Shown here: positions 1 to 4,771 of the stretch, piece after piece
How positions within the stretch are numbered: position 1 is the stretch's first letter
Layout: the number at the start of each line of letters is the position of its first letter
Origin: Candidatus Delongbacteria bacterium
GTDB lineage: Bacteria; UBA4055
Reading direction: 5' to 3'
Length of the DNA stretch: 5,423 nt
Assembly (NCBI GenBank): GCA_013139625.1
Contig: WTAK01000259.1
Location: 1-5,423 of the forward strand
Notes under the pieces: model-generated
Told to the model about the DNA's origin: nothing
Seen by the model: the letters and a program-made list of their open reading frames with translations, nothing else
Database searches by the model: none
Translations under genes and position numbers: made by a program

Positions 1-164
1 ATAATAAAAAGGAAGATTAATCAACAAATTGGGACTTCTGAAATTTTCCTATTTTTAAGGCTAGCACAATGAAATAAAAGTACAAAGTCAACCCAATTTA
101 AAAAATATTATAATAACATTCACACTACGAGACCAAATTTCAATATTTCATATTTCTTTTTTCG

Positions 165-193
165 TTGCAATTATTTCTTTCAAACTATATATT
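165..193 (+). promoter_or_regulatory. Predicted sigma70-type promoter of the dnaX-ybaB-recR operon
   Basis: A -35 box TTGCAA (165-170) and a -10 box TATATT (188-193) are separated by exactly 17 bp. Transcription would start near 200, giving a leader of roughly 25 nt before the dnaX ATG at 227. The same -10 hexamer and spacing recur at three other intergenic sites in this window, which raises confidence. The boxes are seen in the sequence; activity is inferred. Confidence 0.6.
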
Positions 194-216
194 TTCTTTC
201 CTTAAATAAGATGAAT

Positions 217-220
217 AGGA
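217..220 (+). promoter_or_regulatory. Ribosome binding site that decides the dnaX start
   Basis: AGGA lies 6 nt before the ATG at 227 but only 3 nt before the in-frame GTG at 224. The spacing favours ATG 227. The resulting N-terminus, MSYLVIARKYRP, matches the usual DnaX start (MSYQVLARKYRP-type), so the extra Met from the GTG is probably not translated. Confidence 0.6.
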
Positions 221-226
221 ACAGTG

Positions 227-1924
227 ATGAGCTATCTGGTTATAGCAAGAAAATACAGACCTTTAAACTTTGAAGATGTGATCGGGCAAGAACATGTTAC
301 GACAACTTTGATCAATGCTATCAACAACAATAAAGTTCATCATGCATATATTTTTACAGGACCTAGAGGTGTCGGTAAAACCACAGTATCCAGAATTCTA
401 GCTAAAGCTCTGAATTGTGAAACAGGAATTACTCCAAAGCCTTGTGGTGTTTGTAAGAATTGTAAAGAGATCGACCTAGGAAACAGTCTTGATGTAAAAG
501 AAATTGACGGTGCTTCCAATAGAGGTATCGATGAAATAAGAGACCTTAGAGATGACATTAAATTTGCACCTGCATCATGTAGAAAAAAGATCTATATCAT
601 TGATGAAGTTCATATGCTTACTAATCAGGCTTTCAATGCTCTGCTAAAGACTTTGGAAGAACCTCCTGAGCATGCAATATTTATTTTTGCAACAACAGAG
701 ATCAATGAAGTTCCTGCAACAATTCTTTCAAGATGCCAAAGACATGACTTCAAAAGAGTATTATCTGAGATAACATCAAAGTCTTTAAAAGATATTTGTG
801 CAGCTGAAGGAGTCGAAATTGATGAAGAATCATTACTTCTTATAGCTAGATCAGGTGACGGTTCTGTTAGAGATTCTCAGTCAGTACTTGATCAAGTAAT
901 CGCATATTGTGGTAATAATATTACTATTGACCAAGCTTCTGAAGCCCTTGGAATTCCAAAGATCGATATATACTTTGACCTATTGGACATTGTTAATGAA
1001 AAAAACACAGGTAAGTTAATAGAATATATCAACAACATAAGCTCCGATGGGATTAATTTTGTTTCTTACATAAAAAGTCTCTTGGAATTTTTCAGAAATA
1101 TGCTGGTGATACAAACTACTAGCAATGAAAGCCTGATCGACCTTACAACTGAGAGCATAAATAAGCTTAAAAAATATTGTGCAATTTACAGTGATAAAGA
1201 TATTCTATTTTTCTTAGATCTTATCAGTAAAAGTAACTCAAAGTTAAAGTCTTCACCTTTTATACGAATAGATTTTGAAATTATCTTATTAAAGATATTA
1301 CACTATGATCCAGTTTCTAAGATCGAAGATATTTTAAATAAACTTTCTGCTGTTACAGGTAATTTGCCGATTGATATTGGTGAAATAATTTCAAAGATCC
1401 CTGAAAAAAAAAACCCTAATGAAGTAGTGGAAGTTCCAGAACCGGTAACTGAAGTTCCTAAGGAAGAAACTAAAATCATTGAGAAAGCTGCTCCTGTACA
1501 AGTAGTTCAAAAAGAAACACCAATTCCTACAATAAATATTTCTACAGTTATAATAAAATGGGAAAATTTTGTTAAAAATGTATCTGACAATATGCCTAAC
1601 ATAGGTAATATGCTTTATTACTCTATGCCTGTTGTACTAAATGATAATATACTGGAAATTAAATTTGACCCGAAACATAAGATCCAAAGAAATCTGTGCG
1701 AAACAAAAATAAAAGAAATTACAAATGAGTTTAATTCTTTTTTCGAGACAAAAAACACTAAATTAAAGATAAACGAAGAAATCGTAAATGATGATGAGAG
1801 AATATTAAAAATAAAAAATAATCAGAAAAAAACTCAGGAAGAAAAAAGAAAAGAGTTACTGGAAATTTCACCTGAGCTAAAATTCCTTTTCGATGATCCA
1901 TTCAACTGTAAATTTATCGATTAA
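227..1924 (+). CDS. dnaX: DNA polymerase III subunit tau (and probable gamma)
   Basis: This is the clamp-loader ATPase of DNA polymerase III. With delta and delta' it opens and loads the beta clamp, and full-length tau also tethers the polymerase core and DnaB helicase. Numbered from ATG 227 (565 aa, normal for tau), the AAA+ module shows Walker A GPRGVGKT (45-52), a four-cysteine zinc module (C64, C73, C76, C79), Walker B IIDEVH (124-129), the SRC arginine-finger motif (168-170) and sensor 2 GSVRD with R215. The oligomerisation domain III follows to about 390. A Pro/Glu/Val-rich linker (about 396-440) then leads to the tau-specific C-terminal domain beginning near W445. Codons 393-396 contain a ten-A run that can yield a gamma-like product of about 397 aa (see separate entry). 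It is the first gene of the operon with ybaB and recR, 22 nt before ybaB, and is driven by the promoter at 165-193. Identification is firm; use of the gamma form is inferred. Confidence 0.97.
   Translation: MSYLVIARKYRPLNFEDVIGQEHVTTTLINAINNNKVHHAYIFTGPRGVGKTTVSRILAKALNCETGITPKPCGVCKNCKEIDLGNSLDVKEIDGASNRGIDEIRDLRDDIKFAPASCRKKIYIIDEVHMLTNQAFNALLKTLEEPPEHAIFIFATTEINEVPATILSRCQRHDFKRVLSEITSKSLKDICAAEGVEIDEESLLLIARSGDGSVRDSQSVLDQVIAYCGNNITIDQASEALGIPKIDIYFDLLDIVNEKNTGKLIEYINNISSDGINFVSYIKSLLEFFRNMLVIQTTSNESLIDLTTESINKLKKYCAIYSDKDILFFLDLISKSNSKLKSSPFIRIDFEIILLKILHYDPVSKIEDILNKLSAVTGNLPIDIGEIISKIPEKKNPNEVVEVPEPVTEVPKEETKIIEKAAPVQVVQKETPIPTINISTVIIKWENFVKNVSDNMPNIGNMLYYSMPVVLNDNILEIKFDPKHKIQRNLCETKIKEITNEFNSFFETKNTKLKINEEIVNDDERILKIKNNQKKTQEEKRKELLEISPELKFLFDDPFNCKFID
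1404..1413 (+). other. Ten-A slippery run in dnaX, likely gamma-producing frameshift/slippage site
   Basis: In the dnaX frame the codons read GAA AAA AAA AAC, so two phased slippery heptamers are present: A-AAA-AAA (1405-1411) and A-AAA-AAC (1408-1414). In the -1 frame a TAA occurs at 1417-1419, giving about 397 aa ending Lys-Pro. In the +1 frame a TAG occurs at 1425-1427, giving about 399 aa. Either event stops the protein just after domain III, where gamma ends in other bacteria. E. coli dnaX uses translational slippage on A-AAA-AAG, and Thermus thermophilus dnaX uses transcriptional slippage on a run of nine A. I see no good upstream Shine-Dalgarno stimulator and only a 4-bp downstream hairpin (1455-1465), so RNA polymerase slippage seems the more likely mechanism here. 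Confidence 0.65.
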
Positions 1925-1946
1925 AATGCTAATACTGGAGTTATAA

Positions 1947-2282
1947 ATGGCAAACATGAACAATATGGATATGAGCTCACTTTTAAAACAAGCTCAAAAA
2001 ATGCAGGAAGACATGCAAAAATCTCAAGATCAATTAGAAAAAGAAGTTATTGAAGGTTCTGCCGGCGGTGGAATGGTAAAAGTTAAAGTAAGTGGGAAAA
2101 AGAAACTTTTATCTATCAAGATAGATCCTACTATTTTAGATCCTGATGATGTTGAAGAACTTGAAGATCTTGTTATGGCTGCCGTTAATCAAGCTATTGA
2201 TGAAGCAGATAAGCTTTCCGGTGACGAAATGTCTAAAGTTGTTCCTAAATTACCTAATGGATTTAAGATCCCGGGGTTCTAG
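1947..2282 (+). CDS. ybaB: YbaB/EbfC family nucleoid-associated DNA-binding protein
   Basis: A 111-aa protein of the YbaB/EbfC family: small dimeric tweezers-shaped proteins that bind DNA and coat the nucleoid, with proposed roles in DNA organisation and repair. The family pattern is clear. An N-terminal amphipathic helix rich in Gln, Lys and Met (MSSLLKQAQKMQEDMQKSQ) is followed by a glycine-rich turn (EGSAGGGMVKVKVSGKKKLLSIKIDP), the acidic DPDDVEELEDLV segment, the AAVNQAIDEADKL helix and a Lys/Pro/Gly-rich tail. Several Met codons lie near the start. ATG 1947 is chosen because TGGAG (1936-1940) sits 6 nt upstream. It lies between dnaX and recR, as in many bacteria including E. coli, and its stop is 2 nt from the recR start, so translational coupling is likely. 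Confidence 0.95.
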   Translation: MANMNNMDMSSLLKQAQKMQEDMQKSQDQLEKEVIEGSAGGGMVKVKVSGKKKLLSIKIDPTILDPDDVEELEDLVMAAVNQAIDEADKLSGDEMSKVVPKLPNGFKIPGF

Positions 2283-2284
2283 AA

Positions 2285-2881
2285 GTGAAAATTTCTCAAT
2301 CTGAAATATTAGAGAATTTGATAAACAACATATCTAAGCTACCGGGGATTGGCAAAAAGTCAGCTCGAAGAATTGCATATTATCTAATAAATACCCCTGA
2401 ACAGAATGCTATATCTACAGCTAACTCAATAATTGAAGCTCGAGAAAAACTTGGACTATGCAAAGAATGCTTCAATCTATCTGAGGATTCAATTTGCAAC
2501 ATCTGTACTGACATTTCTAGAAATAAAGAAATTATTCTTGTCATAGAAAACTTCCACGATCTTTATTTATTTGAAAAATTGAATATTCACAAAGGTGTTT
2601 ATCATGTTTTAGGAGGGTTACTTAATCCTTTAGATGGTATTGGACCGGCTGCATTAAGATTGGATGAACTTTTTAACAGAGTAAAAGAAAATAATATCTC
2701 TGAACTTATTATTGGTTTGAATCATTCTATAGAGGGTGATTCCACTTCATTATACATTTCAAACAGACTAAATACGACTGATGTCAAAATTTCACGCTTA
2801 GCCAGTGGAATACCGGTCGGTGGTGAGATAGAATATACCGATGAAATAACCTTGAAACAAGCTTTCGAGAATAGAAAATAA
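2285..2881 (+). CDS. recR: Recombination mediator protein RecR
   Basis: RecR acts with RecF and RecO to load RecA on SSB-coated gapped DNA in recombinational repair. The 198-aa length is typical. Domains in order: a helix-hairpin-helix (LPGIGKKSARRIAYYL, 19-34), a C4 zinc finger (C59-x2-C62 and C71-x2-C74), and a Toprim domain from about residue 80 with the acidic VIEN stretch, the YHVLGGLLNPLDGIGP loop and a SIEGDST segment where NPTVEGEAT-like residues are usual. The C-terminal Walker B-like LASGIPVGGEIEYTDEITL closes it. The start is a GTG two nt after the ybaB stop. There is no strong Shine-Dalgarno (only a GGGG tract just upstream), consistent with translational coupling. The GTG gives the expected spacing to the HhH motif. 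I see no intrinsic terminator after the stop, where a convergent gene begins 21 nt away. Confidence 0.97.
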   Translation: MKISQSEILENLINNISKLPGIGKKSARRIAYYLINTPEQNAISTANSIIEAREKLGLCKECFNLSEDSICNICTDISRNKEIILVIENFHDLYLFEKLNIHKGVYHVLGGLLNPLDGIGPAALRLDELFNRVKENNISELIIGLNHSIEGDSTSLYISNRLNTTDVKISRLASGIPVGGEIEYTDEITLKQAFENRK

Positions 2882-2910
2882 AAAATCATTCTAAATTAAA
2901 AATCACTCTA
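2881..2910. repeat. Short tandem repeat between recR and the convergent small gene
   Basis: A 13-nt unit AAAAATCAYTCTA occurs at 2881-2893 and 2898-2910 with one mismatch and a 17-nt period. It overlaps the recR stop codon and the last codons of the minus-strand small gene. There is no hairpin or T-run, so it does not look like a terminator. It may simply be a small local duplication. Confidence 0.45.
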
Positions 2911-3103
2911 CTTCATCCTTAAGAACTTTAGTATTTTTCTGTAATTTCTTCAGCTCTTCTAGGATCTCACTCCCCTCAATTATATTCTTTTTAATTAGAA
3001 CCTGTATTAGTGCTTCAATTGTTACAGTATTTGTTAATGCAAGTTTTTCTACGGAAAGATCTAAACCTGCCTTAGGATTATCTTTTTTCTTGAATGATAA
3101 CAT
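2903..3103 (-). CDS. Small uncharacterised protein, helical, 66 aa
   Basis: I do not recognise a named family. Three signs support a real gene: a consensus Shine-Dalgarno AAGGAG (3109-3114, minus strand) 5 nt before the ATG, a predicted promoter at 3173-3201 on the same strand, and a plausible protein sequence. The N-terminus is basic (MLSFKKKDNPK). Residues about 26-40 form a hydrophobic helix (TVTIEALIQVLIKK), followed by an acidic and Lys/Leu-rich amphipathic helix (EILEELKKLQKNTKVL). There is no signal peptide or true membrane segment. The 'ALIQVLIKKNIIEGSEILEELKKLQ' part resembles short helical tails in many uncharacterised bacterial proteins in which a helix is followed by an 'I(I/L)(T/E)..E' turn. 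It is a cytosolic protein, perhaps an oligomerising or partner-binding peptide. It converges on recR and diverges from the lipoprotein gene. Function is unknown. Confidence 0.75.
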   Translation of the reverse strand: MLSFKKKDNPKAGLDLSVEKLALTNTVTIEALIQVLIKKNIIEGSEILEELKKLQKNTKVLKDEVE

Positions 3104-3108
3104 ATAAA

Positions 3109-3114
3109 CTCCTT
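3109..3114 (-). promoter_or_regulatory. Strong Shine-Dalgarno of the 66-aa gene
   Basis: AAGGAG on the minus strand, 5 nt before the ATG whose first base is 3103. It is the best ribosome binding site in the window and the main evidence that this short frame is translated. Confidence 0.75.
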
Positions 3115-3133
3115 GGTTGATAAATAAATTTTG

Positions 3134-3162
3134 TTGAACTTCTTTTCTATCTTATATATATT
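3134..3162 (+). promoter_or_regulatory. Predicted promoter of the lipoprotein gene
   Basis: TTGAAC (3134-3139) and TATATT (3157-3162) are separated by 17 bp. Transcription is expected near 3169, leaving a leader of about 26 nt with a weak AGAG (3185-3188) 6 nt before the ATG at 3195. It is nearly back to back with a minus-strand promoter at 3173-3201. Confidence 0.55.
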
Positions 3163-3172
3163 TTGAATGACC

Positions 3173-3201
3173 AATATAAAAAAAAGAGTATTCCATGGCA
3201 A
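3173..3201 (-). promoter_or_regulatory. Predicted promoter of the 66-aa gene
   Basis: Read on the minus strand, TTGCCA (3201 down to 3196) and TATATT (3178 down to 3173) are separated by 17 bp. The start would be near 3166, with a leader of about 60 nt before the small gene. The -35 box lies inside the first codons of the lipoprotein gene, touching its ATG at 3195-3197. Confidence 0.5.
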
Positions 3202-3779
3202 GAAAATACTTAATATTACTTATAAGCTTTACGTTGTTGGTATCATGCTCTGATATTTTTTCAACCAGAGAACCTGAGGATCCTAACTCTGATGGAGATA
3301 TTTATATTTCAGAGTCAGTAGATGAATTAGTTAGAAATTTAAAAACATCGTTGCTATCACTTGATAAAATCGCATATGAATCATTACTGGTAGATTCACT
3401 AAATACAGACAAATCCTATTCCTTTTCAACTCAAGCAGAAGATATCTCTCAACCAAATATCTTTGATGACTGGGGGATCGATAATGAAAAATTATTTCTC
3501 GATGGAATGAAAAGTTCAAGCTCAGCTTTTTCAGATATAAGTTTTTCTTTAAATGATAGTTACGACGAATCTCAAGATTCTTTGAGTATCGAATTAGATT
3601 ATTCAATGAGTTTTACTGATACTTCTTCGACAGTTTCCATAGTTAAGGGAGTTTTTACATTTGAAATCATAAAGATCGAGGGACATTTCTGGTATATCGA
3701 AAACTGGATCGATCAATATTATGCCCTCTCAGTTAATCAACTAAGTTTTAGCAAATTGAAAGAACCGTATATATACTAA
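3195..3779 (+). CDS. Putative outer-membrane-type lipoprotein, unknown function
   Basis: A 194-aa protein with a lipoprotein signal peptide: basic MARK, hydrophobic stretch YLILLISFTLL, and lipobox LVSC with C18 as the predicted lipidated cysteine. Ser at +2 would favour outer-membrane sorting by the E. coli rule. The first mature residues contain FSTREPEDP (22-30). This resembles the 'TR.PE.P' tether I associate with lipoproteins of FCB-group bacteria (recall, not a search). The mature part is acidic and Ser-rich. The C-terminal half (about 120-180) alternates polar and hydrophobic residues (LSIELDYSMSF, GVFTFEIIKIEGHFWYIENWIDQYY), suggesting a beta-sheet ending in a 'W.I..W' pattern like SnoaL/NTF2-like or similar alpha+beta folds. 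That fold is a guess. It is monocistronic with its own promoter (3134-3162). No clear terminator follows; the T-tract at 3792-3797 lacks a stem. Confidence 0.85.
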   Translation: MARKYLILLISFTLLVSCSDIFSTREPEDPNSDGDIYISESVDELVRNLKTSLLSLDKIAYESLLVDSLNTDKSYSFSTQAEDISQPNIFDDWGIDNEKLFLDGMKSSSSAFSDISFSLNDSYDESQDSLSIELDYSMSFTDTSSTVSIVKGVFTFEIIKIEGHFWYIENWIDQYYALSVNQLSFSKLKEPYIY

Positions 3780-3798
3780 ATCCCCTCAAGATTTTTTA

Positions 3799-3827
3799 TT
3801 GACTTTATACATCGCTTTTTATATATT
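3799..3827 (+). promoter_or_regulatory. Predicted strong promoter of tRNA-Arg (and probably the TPR gene)
   Basis: TTGACT (3799-3804, five of six consensus) and TATATT (3822-3827) with a 17-bp spacer form the best promoter in the window. Transcription would start near 3834, leaving about 26 nt of 5' leader for RNase P removal before the tRNA at 3860. Confidence 0.7.
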
Positions 3828-3859
3828 CAGAAGGTTCAAAAAGGTCGTTATGAACAAAT

Positions 3860-3932
3860 GCTTCCGTAGCTCAGTGGATAGAGCAGTAGTTTCCTAAACT
3901 ATTGGTCGGAGGTTCGATTCCTCTCGGGAGTA
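3860..3932 (+). tRNA. tRNA-Arg (anticodon CCU)
   Basis: A complete 73-nt cloverleaf. The acceptor stem is GCTTCCG with CGGGAGT (one G-T end pair and one T-G pair). The D arm is GCTC/GAGC with loop AGTGGATA. The anticodon stem is GTAGT/ACTAT around loop TTCCTAA, giving anticodon CCT. The variable loop is TGGTC, and the T arm is GGAGG/CCTCT (one G-T pair) with loop TTCGATT. The discriminator is A at 3932 and the 3' CCA is not encoded (CAA follows), so a CCA-adding enzyme is needed. It reads the AGG codon. The D-loop A before TAGAGC is consistent with the A20 arginine identity element. It is preceded by a strong promoter, has no terminator of its own, and its 3' end is duplicated downstream (3970-3994). 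Confidence 0.96.
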
Positions 3933-3994
3933 CAAAGTAGTACCGAAGGAATCAGACTGAACAGGAAGTGATTCCTCTCGGGAGTACAAAGTAG
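3916..3994 (+). repeat. 25-nt direct repeat of the tRNA 3' end, period 54
   Basis: Positions 3916-3940 (from the T loop of the tRNA to 8 nt past its end) are repeated without mismatch at 3970-3994. The 29 nt between them (3941-3969) contain no coding sequence. The arrangement looks like the direct repeat left by site-specific integration at a tRNA 3' end, but with no cargo, or like a local duplication. The repeat identity is seen directly; its origin is inferred. Confidence 0.8.
3940..3987 (+). other. Hairpin between the tRNA and its 3'-end copy
   Basis: The left arm (3940-3954) contains AGGAATCA (3947-3954), which pairs perfectly with TGATTCCT (3969-3976). After a one-base bulge, CCGA (3943-3946) pairs with TCGG, and GTA (3940-3942) pairs with TAC (3985-3987) across a GAG bulge. 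The loop is about 14 nt. There is no T-tract after it, so it is not an intrinsic terminator. The left arm can also pair with the tRNA's own 3' part (3916-3933). Confidence 0.5.
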
Positions 3995-4042
3995 GTTGTT
4001 CCCGGGTAACTATGAAGAAATAAACATAATTGGAGTAATAAA

Positions 4043-4714
4043 ATGGCTATAGACTTTAAAAGACATGCAGAAAATGAAGAAATGGAAAAAACATTTGATT
4101 TTTTACAAAAAAACAAAAACATGATATTTACTTTGATCGCCTCAATAGCAGTGATCATCATCTTGGTTAATTTGTATAAATCAAACGAAGTTAAAACAAA
4201 AGTAATTGCATCTGACAAACTTTATGAAGTTAATAAAGCTTTTCAAGATAAAGAATATGCTAAAGTTATTGAATTAGGACCTAACTATTTAGAGAAGTAT
4301 TCAGGTTATGGAGCAGCAGGTGATATTATGATAATAACCGCTCAAGCCTTCATAAGAGAAGGTAAAACAGATGAAGCAATATCTTTACTCGAAAAGAATA
4401 TGGGATCTAATACTGTTCACGGACCAACCGAATTTGCTGCAAACAATATTCTTGGTGGACTTTACATGGACAAATGGTTTGAAACTAAAGATTCAAAACT
4501 TGCCGAAAAAGCTGGCAAATATTATAACAATGCAGCAATTGCAGATAATGGATTTCATAAAAACAAAGGTTTATATTTAGCTGCTAACTCTTACTCAAAA
4601 GCGGGAAATACCGCAAAAGCTAAAGAACTATTAAAACCATTATATGAGAATGATAAAGATGTTGATTATCAACTTAAGCAAAAAATCAAATTTTTATACG
4701 AAGGTTTAGACTAA
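4043..4714 (+). CDS. Membrane-anchored tetratricopeptide-repeat protein (YfgM-like architecture)
   Basis: A 223-aa protein with a short charged cytosolic N-terminus (residues 1-26, MAIDFKRHAENEEME...), one hydrophobic membrane segment (about 27-45, MIFTLIASIAVIIILVNLY) and a helical C-terminal domain. TPR-like helix pairs are visible: 57-90 (AFQDKEYAKVIELGPNYLEKY), about 95-120 (AQAFIREGKTDEAISLLEKN), about 130-170 (NNILGGLYMDKWF... KYYNNAAIA) and about 180-205 (AANSYSKAGNTAKAKELLKPLYE). The positive-inside rule is not decisive, but the layout matches YfgM-type ancillary proteins of the Sec translocon with the TPR domain outside the cytoplasm. This is an architecture match, not a family assignment. 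GGAG (4031-4034) precedes the ATG by 8 nt. I see no promoter between the tRNA and this gene, so it is probably co-transcribed with tRNA-Arg. It ends before the terminator at 4736-4763. Confidence 0.85.
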   Translation: MAIDFKRHAENEEMEKTFDFLQKNKNMIFTLIASIAVIIILVNLYKSNEVKTKVIASDKLYEVNKAFQDKEYAKVIELGPNYLEKYSGYGAAGDIMIITAQAFIREGKTDEAISLLEKNMGSNTVHGPTEFAANNILGGLYMDKWFETKDSKLAEKAGKYYNNAAIADNGFHKNKGLYLAANSYSKAGNTAKAKELLKPLYENDKDVDYQLKQKIKFLYEGLD

Positions 4715-4735
4715 ACAATGATCGGTGAAATTATT

Positions 4736-4763
4736 AGGCAAACTTAGGTTTGCCTTTTTTTTT
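4736..4763 (+). terminator. Rho-independent terminator after the TPR gene
   Basis: A perfect 8-bp stem AGGCAAAC (4736-4743) / GTTTGCCT (4748-4755) with a 4-nt loop is followed by a run of nine T (4755-4763). It lies 21 nt after the TPR stop codon and only 8 nt before the next start codon. Confidence 0.93.
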
Positions 4764-4771
4764 AATTACTT

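Noticed and set aside
63..91. Possible minus-strand promoter (TTGACT then TGTGCT, 17-bp spacer)
   Set aside because: The -35 is good but the -10 matches only three of six bases and differs from the TATATT of the other promoters. No gene start on that strand is visible in the 62 nt left of it.
340..558. Minus-strand open frame of 72 codons inside dnaX
   Set aside because: It lies opposite the highly conserved Walker A and zinc region of dnaX and has no ribosome binding site or plausible protein composition; it is a shadow.
3331..3606. Minus-strand open frame inside the lipoprotein gene
   Set aside because: It is antisense to a gene with a clear signal peptide and ribosome binding site, and its translation is low-complexity basic/aromatic sequence typical of a shadow.
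3783..3800. Possible terminator after the lipoprotein gene
   Set aside because: There is a T-tract at 3792-3797 but only a 4-bp flanking complement (TCAA/TTGA) with a large loop, and no stable stem.
3941..3969. Second tRNA or CRISPR-like repeat array
   Set aside because: Only two copies of the 25-nt repeat exist, the second lacks the D and anticodon arms, and the spacer is unrelated to the missing tRNA half.
3952..4218. Minus-strand open frame across the tRNA repeat and the TPR gene start
   Set aside because: Its hydrophobic stretch is the reverse of the TPR protein's membrane segment, and there is no ribosome binding site.
4371..4580. Plus-strand 69-codon frame inside the TPR gene
   Set aside because: It is fully nested in another frame of a well-supported gene with no independent start signals.
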